Shown here: in pieces, positions 1 to 10,113 of the stretch
Position numbering within the stretch: the first letter of the stretch is position 1
How the letters are laid out: every line of letters begins with the position of its first letter
Source: Rhodobacteraceae bacterium SB2
Lineage (GTDB): Bacteria > Pseudomonadota > Alphaproteobacteria > Rhodobacterales > Rhodobacteraceae
Length of the DNA: 64,000 nt
Direction: 5' to 3'
NCBI GenBank assembly: GCA_001642945.1
Contig: LGRT01000023.1
Span: 244,908 to 308,907, forward strand
The notes under the pieces: model-generated
The model's input: the letters and a program-made list of their open reading frames with translations, nothing else
The model's database searches: none
What the model was told of the DNA's origin: nothing
Translations under genes and position numbers: made by a program

Positions 1-939
1 GGCCATGAAGCAACGATTTTGCTCGCGGGCAGCCGCGCCAATTTAGCCAGCTGGGGTCACGGCATTCATTCGGGCATCGTTGCGCATTATATTTTGGCCT
101 ATGGCACCGAGGAACAAAAAACCCGTTTGCTGCCCAAAATGCTCTCTGGTGAAATGGTCGGGGCGCTGGCAATGACGGAACCCGCTGCCGGTTCCGATTT
201 GCAATCGATTAAAACCAAGGCCACGCGCGATGGCAATATGTACCGCCTCAGCGGCCAGAAAACCTTTATCACCAATGGCCAACACGCCAATCTCATTTTG
301 GTGGCAGCAAAAACCAATCCGGATGAAAAAGCCAAAGGGATGTCTTTGGTGATTTTAGAAACCGATGGCGCAGATGGCTTCACCCGGGGTCGCAAACTGG
401 AAAAAATTGGGATGAAATCCGCAGATACTTCAGAACTGTTTTTTGACAATATACCCATCCCACCCGAAAATATTTTGGGCGGCGAGGAAGGCCAAGGCTT
501 TTATCAGATGATGAAGCAACTGCCCCAAGAACGCTTGATTATAGGATGCGGCGCGGTGGGCGCGATGGAGGGCGCGGTTGCCCGTACGATCGAGTATTGC
601 AAAGAACGCCAAGCCTTTGGCGCATCGATTTTAACATTTCAAAACACAAAATTCAAACTGGCGGAATGCAAAACAAAAACCACCGTGGCGCGGGCTTTTT
701 TAGACGCCTGCATCACCGAACATCTGCGCGGAGAATTAACCGTCGAAAAAGCTGCGATGTGCAAATATTGGCTCACCGACACCCAAGGCGAGGTCTTGGA
801 TGATTGTTTGCAACTGCATGGCGGCTATGGGTTTATGCAAGAATACGCAATCGCCGAAATGTGGACGGATGCGCGCGTACAGCGTATTTACGGGGGCACC
901 AATGAAATTATGAAAGAGTTGATTTCACGCTCTCTTTAA
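1..939 (+). CDS. Acyl-CoA dehydrogenase, 5' end cut by the window edge
   Basis: FAD-dependent acyl-CoA dehydrogenase, which makes the first double bond in beta-oxidation. The frame is open from base 1, so the N-terminus lies outside the window; the in-frame TTG at 19 is not a start. The family motifs [28 protein letters not shown] and [10 protein letters not shown] appear in order. The position that holds the catalytic Glu in medium-chain enzymes (IYEGT) is Gly here (IYGGT). Together with the LPQERLIIG stretch this suggests the long-chain/isovaleryl type, whose base lies in an earlier helix (inference). It leads a co-directional run with thiolase and a FadB-like enzyme, which fits fatty-acid or branched acyl degradation. 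Substrate length cannot be read from the sequence. Confidence 0.93.
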   Translation, partial: GHEATILLAGSRANLASWGHGIHSGIVAHYILAYGTEEQKTRLLPKMLSGEMVGALAMTEPAAGSDLQSIKTKATRDGNMYRLSGQKTFITNGQHANLILVAAKTNPDEKAKGMSLVILETDGADGFTRGRKLEKIGMKSADTSELFFDNIPIPPENILGGEEGQGFYQMMKQLPQERLIIGCGAVGAMEGAVARTIEYCKERQAFGASILTFQNTKFKLAECKTKTTVARAFLDACITEHLRGELTVEKAAMCKYWLTDTQGEVLDDCLQLHGGYGFMQEYAIAEMWTDARVQRIYGGTNEIMKELISRSL

Positions 940-1136
940 ATCAAGAAAGGCAGACTATGCGTGCCCCTCCGTTCAAATAAAATACGGCTGGGCTCGGTTT
1001 TTCTTCGGCGCCCATCGGCCCTCCTGCCTGCGGCGCTGCCACAGGCTAAAATTGAAACGTAAAATCGCGGTTAAAAAGCATGTTCTTTTTGCATAAATAC
1101 TCAAAACTGCGCGCATAAATTGGAAAGGCAAATGTC

Positions 1137-1769
1137 ATGGAATTATACTGCTTCGGCGAAAGCGGCCACAGCTACAAAGCTGCGCTCGCATTGCAACTGG
1201 CAGGATGCGTTTGGTCGCCAGTTTTTGTTGATTTTTTCAAAGGTGAAACGCGCAGTAATGCCTATCGGACGCATATCAATCCTTTAGGGGAAGCTCCGGT
1301 TTTGCGCGATGGCGAAATTATGCTCAGTCAATCTGGCGTGATTCAAAACTATCTGGCTGAAAAAACGGGCAAACACGGGGGTGGCAGCGCGGCAGAAACC
1401 CGCGAGGTTTTACGTTGGATTCTTTGGGATAATCACAAATTATCGGCGCTGGCAGGCACAACACGTTTCATGATGAATTTTTTAGCTGAGGACAAGCGCC
1501 CGCAAGCCGTCATCGAGTATAATCTCGCACGGTTAAAATCCAGTTATAAAATTTTGGATCTGGCTTTAAGCGAGCGCCCCTTTCTGGTGGGCGAAACCAT
1601 TACCCATGCCGATATGACCTGCTGTGGGTATTTATATTACCCCGAGCCCTTCGGCTTTCAACGAGAAGACTGGCCGAATATCGATCGTTGGCTGGATAAT
1701 ATTTCTGCCTGTGACGGGTGGAAAGCCCCCTATGATCTTATGCCCGGCAACCCCGCTGAGCGCGCCTAA
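1137..1769 (+). CDS. Glutathione S-transferase family protein
   Basis: A 210-residue cytosolic GST-type protein. The N-terminal half (residues 1-80) has the thioredoxin-like pattern MELYCFGESGHSYKAAL, then a conserved cis-Pro region (GEAPVLRDGE) and the Ser-containing glutathione-binding stretch LSQSGVIQNYL. The C-terminal half is the helical domain, ending with the typical ITHADMTCCGYLYY segment. A GGAAAGG Shine-Dalgarno lies upstream of the ATG. It sits between an acyl-CoA dehydrogenase and a thiolase on the same strand, 13 bp before the thiolase start, so it may act on a thioester or electrophilic intermediate of that pathway (inference). The family is too diverse to name a substrate. Confidence 0.88.
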   Translation: MELYCFGESGHSYKAALALQLAGCVWSPVFVDFFKGETRSNAYRTHINPLGEAPVLRDGEIMLSQSGVIQNYLAEKTGKHGGGSAAETREVLRWILWDNHKLSALAGTTRFMMNFLAEDKRPQAVIEYNLARLKSSYKILDLALSERPFLVGETITHADMTCCGYLYYPEPFGFQREDWPNIDRWLDNISACDGWKAPYDLMPGNPAERA

Positions 1770-1782
1770 AGGAGAGCCTGTA

Positions 1783-2994
1783 ATGACCGATGTATATATC
1801 TATGATGCCCTACGCACCCCGCGCGGCAAAGGCCGCAAAGATGGCAGCCTGCATGAAGTTACCGCATTGCGCCTGTCAAGCCTCACGCTTAACGCGATCC
1901 AATCGCGCAATAATTTAAGCGGCCATGCCGTCGAAGACGTGATCTGGGGCAATGTTACTCAAGTTGGCGAACAAGGGGCCTGTTTGGCGCGCTCAGCGGT
2001 TCTGGCCTCTGACCTAGATGAAAGCATCCCTGGCCTGTCAATAAACCGCTTTTGCGCCTCTGGGTTAGAAGCAGTGAATCTGGCGGCCAATCAAGTGCGC
2101 GGCGGCGCGGGAGAGGGATATATTGCAGGCGGAGTCGAAAGCATGAGCCGCGTGCCAATGGCCAGCGATGGCGGCGCGATTGCCGTGGATCCCAGCATCA
2201 CCTTCGATCAATATTTCGTTCCCCAAGGTATTGGCGCCGATATTATCGCGACAGAATACGGGTTTTCGCGCGATCAGGGCGATGCGCTTGCCGTTGAAAG
2301 TCAAAAACGTGCCAAAACCGCCTGGGATCAGAACCGGTTTTCCAAATCCATAATTCCTGTCGAAGATATCAACGGTATCACCATTCTGGCGCATGATGAA
2401 TTCATGCGCCCGGGCACCGATATGCAATCGCTCGGCGCTTTGAAACCATCCTTCAAAGATCAAGGTGAAGTGATGCCCGGCTTTGATAAAATCGCGATGA
2501 TGAAATATCCTCATTTAGAAAAAATCCATCATATCCACCATGCTGGAAACAGCTCGGGTATCGTTGACGGTGCCGCCGCTTTGCTGATCGGCAATAAAGA
2601 ATTTGGTGAAAAATATGGGCTCAAACCCCGCGCCAAAATTCGCTCTACCGCGAAAATTGGCACCGACCCGACGATCATGTTAACCGGACCCGTGCCCGTT
2701 ACGGAAAAAATTCTGCGCGAAAGTGGCATGGTGATTGGCGATATCGATCTGTTCGAAGTCAACGAAGCCTTTGCCAGCGTGGTTCTGCGCTTTGAACAGG
2801 CCTTTGGCGTGGATCATGACAAAGTGAATGTGAATGGCGGCTCGATTGCGATGGGCCATCCTTTAGGGGCAACAGGGGCGATGATCCTTGGTACTTTGCT
2901 GGATGAACTTGAACGCGGCGATAAAGAAACCGGCCTTGCCACATTATGCATCGGCTCGGGGATGGGCGCCGCCACGATTATCGAGCGGGTCTGA
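1783..2994 (+). CDS. Acetyl-CoA C-acyltransferase (thiolase)
   Basis: Thiolase of 403 residues that catalyses the last, CoA-dependent cleavage of 3-ketoacyl-CoA in beta-oxidation. The nucleophilic Cys is in [10 protein letters not shown], the catalytic His in [15 protein letters not shown], and the second Cys in CIGSGMGAA, so all active-site residues are present. The frame is open further upstream, but the ATG at 1783 follows GGAGAG with good spacing and begins with the family-typical start [15 protein letters not shown]. The stop overlaps the next start (TGATG). Cotranscription with a FadB/FadJ-type enzyme suggests the two act as a FadA/FadB or FadI/FadJ pair. Confidence 0.95.
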   Translation: MTDVYIYDALRTPRGKGRKDGSLHEVTALRLSSLTLNAIQSRNNLSGHAVEDVIWGNVTQVGEQGACLARSAVLASDLDESIPGLSINRFCASGLEAVNLAANQVRGGAGEGYIAGGVESMSRVPMASDGGAIAVDPSITFDQYFVPQGIGADIIATEYGFSRDQGDALAVESQKRAKTAWDQNRFSKSIIPVEDINGITILAHDEFMRPGTDMQSLGALKPSFKDQGEVMPGFDKIAMMKYPHLEKIHHIHHAGNSSGIVDGAAALLIGNKEFGEKYGLKPRAKIRSTAKIGTDPTIMLTGPVPVTEKILRESGMVIGDIDLFEVNEAFASVVLRFEQAFGVDHDKVNVNGGSIAMGHPLGATGAMILGTLLDELERGDKETGLATLCIGSGMGAATIIERV

Positions 2995-3482
2995 TGCCGA
3001 AAATTGATCTCTCTTGCGTGCCCGTAGAAACGGGGCAAGCGTGGTATCCCGCCCCGTATCAAGATGCTGTGGCCGGTTTGGAATTACAGCCCGTCAGCCG
3101 CACATCCGGGCTGACGCAATTTGCCGCGAATTTGGTGCGTCTGGCCCCCGGGGCAAAATCATCGCTGCGCCATTGGCATGTTCAGCAGGATGAGTTCGTG
3201 TTGGTGACCGAAGGAACGCTGACCTTAATCGAAGAGGATGGCGCCGTAGAGCTGGGCGCGGGCGAATGCGCGGCCTTTCCAGCGGGCCTCGAAAATGGCC
3301 ACCATCTGGTGAATAGATCGTCAAAGCCCGGGACGTTTTTGGTGATTGGCACGCAGAGCGAAACCGAAACCGCCTATTATGCAGATATTGATATGATGGT
3401 GAAGCAACAGGATGGCCACTTCACCTTTTCCCGAAAAAATGGCGACGCGATCGCCCCAGAAGCCAACCGGAGCTCACAATGA
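2994..3482 (+). CDS. Cupin-domain protein
   Basis: A 162-residue single-domain cupin. The middle holds a conserved beta-barrel pattern: [17 protein letters not shown] (metal-binding HxH and Glu) followed by [10 protein letters not shown] and [10 protein letters not shown]. The chosen start overlaps the thiolase stop and the gene stop overlaps the next start (ATGA), so it is translationally coupled inside the beta-oxidation operon. Such stand-alone cupins in Rhodobacteraceae are usually labelled transcriptional regulator-like or sugar-binding without direct evidence. A role in acyl-CoA metabolism is inferred only from position. Confidence 0.85.
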   Translation: MPKIDLSCVPVETGQAWYPAPYQDAVAGLELQPVSRTSGLTQFAANLVRLAPGAKSSLRHWHVQQDEFVLVTEGTLTLIEEDGAVELGAGECAAFPAGLENGHHLVNRSSKPGTFLVIGTQSETETAYYADIDMMVKQQDGHFTFSRKNGDAIAPEANRSSQ

Positions 3483-5677
3483 CCGATTTCAAGATGACAC
3501 AAGATGCGCAAGGCATTGCAACACTCACATGGGATTGCATTGGCAAATCGATGAATGTGATGAGCTTTGAGGCCTTGCAGCAAATGAATGCATTGATCGA
3601 TCAGGCGCTTGCAGATGAGGCGGTAAAGGGCATTATTTTAACCAGTGGCAAAAAGGATTTTGCCGCAGGCATGGATTTGAATGTTCTTGCAGACCTTAGA
3701 AACGCGTCTGGCGAAAATCCCGCAGAAGGCGTCTTCAACGGGATCCAATCCATTCATCAGATTTTTCGTAAAATAGAGCGCGCGGGAATGGATGCAAAAA
3801 CCAATAAAGGCGGCAAGCCAATCGCAACCGTCTTGCCGGGCACTGCGCTTGGCATCGGCTTTGAATTGCCTTTGGCCACGCATCGCATTTTTGCTGCCGA
3901 TAATCCCAAAGCAAAAATTGGTTTGCCCGAAATTCTTGTTGGATTATTTCCCGGCGCTGGGGGCACCATCCGCTTGGTACGCAAATTGGGTGCGATGGTC
4001 GCGGCGCCTTTTTTGCTGGAAGGCAAAACCCTCCCCCCCGCCAAAGCCAAAGCCGCCGGGCTGATTGACAGCGTCAGCGCTGACCCCATGGCCGATGCGC
4101 GGGCTTGGGTTTTAAACGCCACAGAGGCAGATTTGATCAAACCATGGGATCAAAAGGGCTATAAAATGCCGGGCGGCACCCCCTATCACCCATCTGGTTT
4201 TATGACCTTTATTGGCGCCTCAGCGATGGTTCATGGGAAAACCCAAGGCGCTTATCCCGCAGCCAAAGCCTTGCTCAGCGCGGTCTATGAAGGCGCCCAA
4301 GTGCCGTTTGAAACCGCGCTTAAAATTGAGGCGCGCTGGTTCACCTCGGTTTTGATGAACCCGTCTTCCGAAGCCATGATCCGCAGCCTCTTCCTCAATA
4401 AAGGCGCTTTGGAAAAAGGCGCCGTGCGGCCAAAAGAAATCGCAGATCAGTCCGTCAAAAAAGTTGGTGTATTGGGCGCTGGTATGATGGGGGCCGGGAT
4501 TGCGCTGGTTTCTGCGCAGGCCGGGTTAGAGGTGGTGTTGATCGATCAAACACAAGCGGCCGCTGACAAAGGCAAAGCCTATAGCGAAGCCTATATGGAC
4601 AAGGGCATCAAACGCGGCAAAGCCACCGCTGAGAAAAAACAGGCGGTGCTTGATAAGATTAGAGCCACAACCGATTACCAAGCGCTCAGCGATGTTGATT
4701 TGATCATTGAGGCTGTGTTTGAAGATCCAAAGGTCAAAGCAGAGATTACAGGCGCGGTTGAGGCGGTTATTCCTAAAGAATGCATCTTTGCTTCAAACAC
4801 CTCAACTTTGCCGATCAGCGAATTGGCCAAAGCCAGCGAACGCCCCGAGCAATTTATCGGGATTCACTTCTTTTCTCCCGTTGAGCGCATGGCATTGGTT
4901 GAAATTATCAAAGGCAAAGCAACCGGCGATCGCGCGGTTGCCAAAGCCTTAGATTACGTGCGGCAAATTCGCAAAACGCCCATCGTTGTAAACGATGCGC
5001 GGTTTTTTTACGCCAATCGCTGCATCATCCCCTATATCAATGAAGGCATTCGCTTGGTAGCCGAAGGTGTCGCGCCGGCGATGGTGGATAATGCCGCGCG
5101 CATGCTGGGCTTTCCGGTTGGCCCCTTGCAGCTGGTGGATGAAACCTCGATTGATTTGGGTGCTAAAATTGCCCGTGCCACGAAAGCCGCTATGGGCGAA
5201 ACCTATCCCGATTCGGCCGTTGATAACGTGCTTTTCTGGATGGAATCTAAAGGTCGCTTGGGCCGCAAGGCAAAGGCCGGCTTCTTCCGCTATGACGCGC
5301 AGGGCAAACGCCTTGGCTATTGGGAGGGGCTGGGCGCACAATATCCACTGGCCGCGCAGCAACCCAATTTAATTGACGTGCAACATAGGCTGATCTTTGT
5401 TCAAAGCTTAGAAGCGGTACGCGCGTTGGAAACGGGCGTGCTGATGGATATTCGCGAAGGCGATGTGGGCGCTATTCTGGGCTGGGGATTTGCACCTTGG
5501 TCAGGCGGCCCTTTCAGCTGGCTTGATATATTGGGCAGCCCGTATGCGGCCGAACGCTGCGATCAATTGCACCACGCCTATGGTGACCGCTTTGCCTGCC
5601 CAGATTTGCTGCGCAGCATGGCCAGCAAAGGGCAAAGCTTTTACGGGCAAGCTAAAAAAGCACAAAGCGCCGCCTAA
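3479..5677 (+). CDS. Bifunctional enoyl-CoA hydratase/3-hydroxyacyl-CoA dehydrogenase
   Basis: A 732-residue FadB/FadJ-type multifunctional protein. Residues about 1-290 form the crotonase domain (oxyanion-hole strands around FAAGMDL and PGTALGIGFELPLA, with KIGLPEILVGLFPGAGGT). From about 325 begins the NAD-binding hydroxyacyl-CoA dehydrogenase domain with VGVLGAGMMGAGIA, the ASNTST segment and GIHFFSPVERM containing the catalytic His. The C-terminal helical domains complete the protein. It performs hydration and NAD-dependent oxidation in beta-oxidation. The ATG overlaps the cupin stop by four bases. fadB and fadJ cannot be separated by eye, so no symbol is given. Confidence 0.94.
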   Translation: MTDFKMTQDAQGIATLTWDCIGKSMNVMSFEALQQMNALIDQALADEAVKGIILTSGKKDFAAGMDLNVLADLRNASGENPAEGVFNGIQSIHQIFRKIERAGMDAKTNKGGKPIATVLPGTALGIGFELPLATHRIFAADNPKAKIGLPEILVGLFPGAGGTIRLVRKLGAMVAAPFLLEGKTLPPAKAKAAGLIDSVSADPMADARAWVLNATEADLIKPWDQKGYKMPGGTPYHPSGFMTFIGASAMVHGKTQGAYPAAKALLSAVYEGAQVPFETALKIEARWFTSVLMNPSSEAMIRSLFLNKGALEKGAVRPKEIADQSVKKVGVLGAGMMGAGIALVSAQAGLEVVLIDQTQAAADKGKAYSEAYMDKGIKRGKATAEKKQAVLDKIRATTDYQALSDVDLIIEAVFEDPKVKAEITGAVEAVIPKECIFASNTSTLPISELAKASERPEQFIGIHFFSPVERMALVEIIKGKATGDRAVAKALDYVRQIRKTPIVVNDARFFYANRCIIPYINEGIRLVAEGVAPAMVDNAARMLGFPVGPLQLVDETSIDLGAKIARATKAAMGETYPDSAVDNVLFWMESKGRLGRKAKAGFFRYDAQGKRLGYWEGLGAQYPLAAQQPNLIDVQHRLIFVQSLEAVRALETGVLMDIREGDVGAILGWGFAPWSGGPFSWLDILGSPYAAERCDQLHHAYGDRFACPDLLRSMASKGQSFYGQAKKAQSAA

Positions 5678-5714
5678 CGCCTTGCGATGGCCAAACTCAA
5701 AGCTATGCGGGATA

Positions 5715-5736
5715 AAAATGCTCTATCAGAGCTTTT
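5715..5736. terminator. Possible bidirectional terminator
   Basis: The short hairpin GCTCT-ATC-AGAGC is flanked by AAAA on the left and TTTT on the right. It lies between two convergent genes, so it could end transcripts from both sides. The stem is only five base pairs, so confidence is limited. Confidence 0.4.
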
Positions 5737-5755
5737 GAGGCAAGGCATTGCAGCA

Positions 5756-6664
5756 TCACAGAGTGCGGCGGGCAATTAAAACGCCTGCCGCTGCAATGCA
5801 AACGATACCAGCCACCTGCAGCAATTGAATTTGTTGCCCGATAAACAGCCAAGCGAAAAAAGGCCCAAAAATAAACGCGGAATATTCAAACACCGCCACA
5901 TAAGACGCCTGGCCAATTTGATAGGCCCTGAAAATCAATCCTATCCCCAAAATAGAGCCCACTGCTTGGATAATGATCCACGGCAAAGCCGCGGCAAGCG
6001 ACCACGTCCAAGGGCGGGTTAAAAACCCATCGGCACCTGGCGCGACATCGCCCCCTGCCATGCCAAGATATATCAACGCGACCAACCCGAACAGGAACTG
6101 CAAAACCAACAGCATCGTTAACAACGACAACGTCGATTCACCCTCGCATAATTGTCGGGTTGCAACGGCGGCCAACGCGTAAAAAATGCCCCCAAAAACG
6201 GGTAGAAAGCTTATGATATTCAAATCGATCAACCCCTTGTTGAGCACCAATAAAATACCCAAAAAGCCCAAAGAAACCGCAATCACGCGTATCGGTCCGA
6301 TCTTTTCCCCCAACGCAAATGCGGTGATCAGCAATACAAAAATGGGCGAAGTAAAAAGCCCAGCCAAGGCCTGCGCCATTGGCATAAAAGCCAAAGAGCC
6401 AAAATAAAACAGCATTGAGATTGTTAAAAAAAGACTGCGCAAAAGCACCGCCCAGAAGCGTTTCGGCAAGATCGAGCCCGCCCCAAAGGCAGAGAGACCC
6501 AAAATAAGAGGCAAAGCAATCGCGGCTCGCAACGCTTGAAATTGCCAAATGCTGACCGTTTCCGCAATAAAAACGATAAAATTATCAATGCATCCCACAA
6601 CAAACATCGCGGCAATCATGCAACTCGCTGCGGCGCGGCCGTTAGAAGGAAGGTTTTCGCTCAT
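5756..6664 (-). CDS. EamA/DMT-family membrane transporter
   Basis: A 302-residue protein made almost entirely of hydrophobic segments, consistent with the ten-helix drug/metabolite transporter fold built from two EamA repeats. It contains typical stretches such as LRAAIALPLIL and SLGFLGILLVLNKG in the first repeat and AYQIGQASYVAVFEYSAFIFG in the second. These proteins usually export small metabolites or amino acids across the inner membrane; no substrate can be named. It is divergent from the acyl-CoA ligase, with 78 bp between the starts, and convergent with the beta-oxidation operon. Confidence 0.9.
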   Translation of the reverse strand: MSENLPSNGRAAASCMIAAMFVVGCIDNFIVFIAETVSIWQFQALRAAIALPLILGLSAFGAGSILPKRFWAVLLRSLFLTISMLFYFGSLAFMPMAQALAGLFTSPIFVLLITAFALGEKIGPIRVIAVSLGFLGILLVLNKGLIDLNIISFLPVFGGIFYALAAVATRQLCEGESTLSLLTMLLVLQFLFGLVALIYLGMAGGDVAPGADGFLTRPWTWSLAAALPWIIIQAVGSILGIGLIFRAYQIGQASYVAVFEYSAFIFGPFFAWLFIGQQIQLLQVAGIVCIAAAGVLIARRTL

Positions 6665-6742
6665 TGGGGTTTTCTTTGCCTCATTATACCGCTTAATCTA
6701 GCTTGAAACCGACACGGGCACAGGATTCTTTAGGAGAGCATT

Positions 6743-8374
6743 ATGGGGTGGATGACAGACGAAACCGGCTTGGATAAAAATCAAGCAAATTATGTGGCGC
6801 TAACCCCCTTGTCGCATTTACGGCGCGCTGCGGTGGTGTTTGCAAACCTGCCCGCGGTGAGCTACGGCACCCATCGCAAAACCTACGCGGAATATTATGC
6901 GCGCTGCTCACAGCTGGCCTCGGCGTTGCAACAACGCGGCGTGTCCCCCGGGGATGTTGTGGCGACATTAATTCCCAACCTGCCCGCGCAGGCAGAAGCC
7001 CATTTTGGAGTGCCCGCTTGCGGCGCCGTGTTAAACACCATCAATACGCGGCTTGATACGGGCACAGTCAGCTATATTTTTGCCCATGGCGGCGCGAAAA
7101 TAGTTTTGGTCGATAGCCAGTTTTTAAGCTTGGCCGAGGCCGCTTGCGCCGATATGAACGGCGAGGCACCCGTGATTATCGAAGTGCCCGATGATCAAGC
7201 CAGCTTTCCCGCTTCTGGGCGCCATCAAACCTATGAGAATCTGCTGGCCACTGGCGATCCAGATTTTTCCTGGCACATGCCCGAGGATGAATGGGAAAGC
7301 CTCTCCCTGAATTACACCTCAGGAACCACGGGGCGCCCGAAAGGCGTGGTATGTCACCACCGCGGCGCCTATCTGATGACCATGGGCACCGTGGTCAGCT
7401 GGCAGATGACGCTGCGCCCAGTGTTTATGGCTATTGTTCCGCTGTTTCACTGCAATGGCTGGAACCATACATGGATGATGCCACTTTTAGGCGGCACGCT
7501 GGTTTGCTGCCGCGACATCACAGCCAGCGCGATTTATAATGCCATCGCAGATGAGAACGTCGGCTATTTTGGCGGGGCGCCTATCGTATTGAACATGCTT
7601 GTCAACGCCAAGGATAACGAACGGCGCGACTTTGAACATGTGGTTGAAGTGTTCACGGCAGGCGCGCCACCAGCCCCGGCAACGCTGTCAAAAATCGAAA
7701 AGCTTGGGTTTAACGTCACGCAAGTTTACGGATTAACCGAAACCTATGGACACGTAACAGAATGCGTTTGGGATGACACCCGATGGGGCGATGCCAATGA
7801 AGACATGCGCGCCGCCATCAAGGCCCGCCAAGGCGTGGCCTTTCCGATGATGGAACATATCACCGTTATGGATGCACAGATGGCGCAGGTGCCAATGGAT
7901 GGCAAAACTCAAGGTGAAATCATGATCCGCGGCAATTCGGTGATGAAGGGCTATTTGAAAAATCCAAAGGCAACGGCAGAAGCCTTTCAGGGGGGCTATT
8001 TTCATTCGGGTGATTTGGCTGTGCAGCATGCTGACAGCTATGTGCAAATCGCAGATCGCGCCAAAGACATCATCATTTCCGGCGGTGAGAATATCAGTTC
8101 TGTGGAAGTAGAGGGCGTTTTAATGGGGCATCCGGCGGTATCGCTTTGCGCGGTGGTTGCCAAAGCGGATGAAAAATGGGGCGAGGTGCCCTGCGCCTTT
8201 ATCGAGCTTTTGGAGGGTGCCAACATTAGCGAAGAAGAATTGGTGCGGTTTGCCCGCAGCAAGCTGGCGGGCTTCAAAACCCCCAAAACAATCATCTTTC
8301 AAGAGCTTCCAAAAACCTCAACTGGAAAAATTCAAAAATTTGAATTGCGCAAACAAGCTTCTGAAGGCAGCTAA
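6743..8374 (+). CDS. Acyl-CoA synthetase (AMP-forming ligase)
   Basis: A 543-residue ANL-superfamily ligase that activates a carboxylic acid to its CoA thioester via an acyl-adenylate. The P-loop motif YTSGTTGRPKGV, the A5 motif YGLTETYG, the A7 region YFHSGDLAV, the A8 hinge RAKDIIISGGENI and the C-terminal catalytic Lys in PKTSTGKIQK are all visible. AGGAGAG precedes the ATG. The overall type resembles medium-chain and plant AAE-like ligases, a group that in roseobacters also includes methylmercaptopropionate ligases. Exact substrate is undecided. Its closeness to the beta-oxidation operon suggests it feeds that pathway. Confidence 0.93.
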   Translation: MGWMTDETGLDKNQANYVALTPLSHLRRAAVVFANLPAVSYGTHRKTYAEYYARCSQLASALQQRGVSPGDVVATLIPNLPAQAEAHFGVPACGAVLNTINTRLDTGTVSYIFAHGGAKIVLVDSQFLSLAEAACADMNGEAPVIIEVPDDQASFPASGRHQTYENLLATGDPDFSWHMPEDEWESLSLNYTSGTTGRPKGVVCHHRGAYLMTMGTVVSWQMTLRPVFMAIVPLFHCNGWNHTWMMPLLGGTLVCCRDITASAIYNAIADENVGYFGGAPIVLNMLVNAKDNERRDFEHVVEVFTAGAPPAPATLSKIEKLGFNVTQVYGLTETYGHVTECVWDDTRWGDANEDMRAAIKARQGVAFPMMEHITVMDAQMAQVPMDGKTQGEIMIRGNSVMKGYLKNPKATAEAFQGGYFHSGDLAVQHADSYVQIADRAKDIIISGGENISSVEVEGVLMGHPAVSLCAVVAKADEKWGEVPCAFIELLEGANISEEELVRFARSKLAGFKTPKTIIFQELPKTSTGKIQKFELRKQASEGS

Positions 8375-8442
8375 AGCGCTGTCTTTAAAGCAAGCTTTAT
8401 GTTAGAGGTCTAAAAAACGAGGCGGCGGAATAGCCCGAGCAC

Positions 8443-9456
8443 ATGACGGCGTTGCAAAAATATGCGCGGCTTGAAGCCGTGGGGGTCTGGCGTGAAAGCG
8501 ACCAGGGTCAAAGGCGCGATGTGATCGTTTCAATCGGTGACGCAACGCTTGTGATTACAGATTCGCAAGAAAAAGCGCTTGCGCATTGGTCACTCGCCGC
8601 GATTACCCGCGTCAATCCCGGTCTCGTGCCCGCGCTCTATCACCCCGAGGGCGACAAGACCGAAAGTCTGGAGCTTCCCGAAGATGAGGTGGCGATGGTC
8701 GAGGCGATCGAAACTTTAAGACGCGTCATCGATCGCCGTCGCCCCAAGCCTGGGCGGTTGCGGCTGGGCATGTTCCTCACCGTTCTCACATTGATCGCAG
8801 CGCTGGTGGTTTTCTGGCTGCCCAAAGCGGTTATTCAATATGCGGTGCAAGTTATGCCCGAGGTCAAACGCGTGGAAATCGGCCAATCGCTGCTCAATCA
8901 TATGAGCGGGTTCACAGGTCCGCCCTGCGCCTCAAATTTTGCACAGCCTGCCCTGCGCCAGTTAAGCCAGCGCTTGCTCGCGCGCAGCGACGCACTTTTG
9001 GTGCTGCCAAGCGGGCTGGACACCACCCGCCACCTTCCCGGCTCTTTAATGCTGATCGGTAGAACCTTGGTTGAAGATTATGAGGATCCCGATGTTTTAG
9101 CAGGCTATATTCTGGCGGAACAGCTGCGCTCAGAACAACAAGACAGCTTGCAAAGCCTTTTATCCTTTGTCGGAACGCTGAACGTGTTCCGCCTTCTCAC
9201 AACTGGAAAACTGCCCGAAGCAACGCTGACAAATTATGCCCAATCGTTGCTGCTCACAGACCCGCATCGCATTGATTATACAGATCTTAAAACGCGATTT
9301 GCAGCCAAAGGCATCTCGCCTATCCCTTATGCTTATGCGGTTGACCTAACGGGGGAGCAAACCGCCGACTTGATTGATCACGGCCAAACTGAGCAATTTA
9401 AGCCAAGCTTACAGGATGCGTATTGGGTGCGCCTGCAAAGCCTTTGCGGCGGCTAG
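8443..9456 (+). CDS. Membrane protein with a degenerate M48-like peptidase domain
   Basis: A 337-residue protein without an obvious named family. Residues 1-100 are a soluble beta-rich stretch, 107-130 a single transmembrane helix, and the rest a predicted periplasmic domain. From about residue 145 the layout follows M48 peptidases of alphaproteobacteria: a helix ending in a Cys/Pro loop, a strand leading to HLPGSLMLIGRTLV (the LPGGxxxxxxGLL position), then DPDVLAGYILAEQLRSEQ where the zinc helix HExxH should be. At 225-229 the sequence is AEQLR, so both zinc histidines and the catalytic Glu position are changed. It is therefore probably an inactive pseudopeptidase. The family link is made by eye. 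Confidence 0.6.
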   Translation: MTALQKYARLEAVGVWRESDQGQRRDVIVSIGDATLVITDSQEKALAHWSLAAITRVNPGLVPALYHPEGDKTESLELPEDEVAMVEAIETLRRVIDRRRPKPGRLRLGMFLTVLTLIAALVVFWLPKAVIQYAVQVMPEVKRVEIGQSLLNHMSGFTGPPCASNFAQPALRQLSQRLLARSDALLVLPSGLDTTRHLPGSLMLIGRTLVEDYEDPDVLAGYILAEQLRSEQQDSLQSLLSFVGTLNVFRLLTTGKLPEATLTNYAQSLLLTDPHRIDYTDLKTRFAAKGISPIPYAYAVDLTGEQTADLIDHGQTEQFKPSLQDAYWVRLQSLCGG

Positions 9457-9480
9457 GCCAACGCCCCCAAACGCGCATAG

Positions 9481-10113
9481 CTACTTGGTGCCAAACATGC
9501 GATCCCCAGCATCGCCAAGCCCGGGCACGATATAACCCTGTTCGTTTAAATGGCTGTCGAGTGAAGCCGTAACGATAGGCACATCAGGATGCGCCTCGGC
9601 CATGCGTTTCACCCCCTCTGGTGCCGCCAACAGGCATAAAAAACGAATATTTTTAGCCCCCGCTTGTTTCAGCAAATCAATAGCAGCCACCGAAGAATTG
9701 CCCGTGGCAAGCATAGGATCTACCGCGATCACCAACCGATCCTCTAAGCTTTCGGGGACTTTGAAATAATATTGCACGGGCTGCAAAGTCTCTTCATCGC
9801 GATAAAGGCCAACAAAACCAACGCGCGCCGAAGGGATCAGCTCAAGCACCCCGTCTAATAGGCCATTTCCAGCTCTTAGGATCGAAATCAAAGCCAGTTT
9901 TTTACCTTCCAAAACTGGTGCCTGCATGGTTTGCATTGGCGTTTCGATGGTTTTCGTGGCTAAGGCAAGGCTGCGTGTGACTTCGTAGGCCAAGAGCTGG
10001 CTGATCTCGCGCAACAATTGACGAAACTCAGCTGTCGAGCGTGTTTTGTCCCGCATCAGGGTCAGTTTATGCTGTACCAAAGGATGGTCAACGATTGTTA
10101 AATGATCACTCAT
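9481..10113 (-). CDS. upp: Uracil phosphoribosyltransferase
   Basis: A 210-residue enzyme that converts uracil and PRPP to UMP in pyrimidine salvage. The PRPP-binding loop is in [17 protein letters not shown] and the C-terminal uracil-binding end is [18 protein letters not shown], both diagnostic for Upp. Length matches the family (about 208-210). It is the last gene of the minus-strand nucleoside salvage operon, and its start overlaps the stop of the adenosine deaminase gene by four bases. Confidence 0.97.
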   Translation of the reverse strand: MSDHLTIVDHPLVQHKLTLMRDKTRSTAEFRQLLREISQLLAYEVTRSLALATKTIETPMQTMQAPVLEGKKLALISILRAGNGLLDGVLELIPSARVGFVGLYRDEETLQPVQYYFKVPESLEDRLVIAVDPMLATGNSSVAAIDLLKQAGAKNIRFLCLLAAPEGVKRMAEAHPDVPIVTASLDSHLNEQGYIVPGLGDAGDRMFGTK

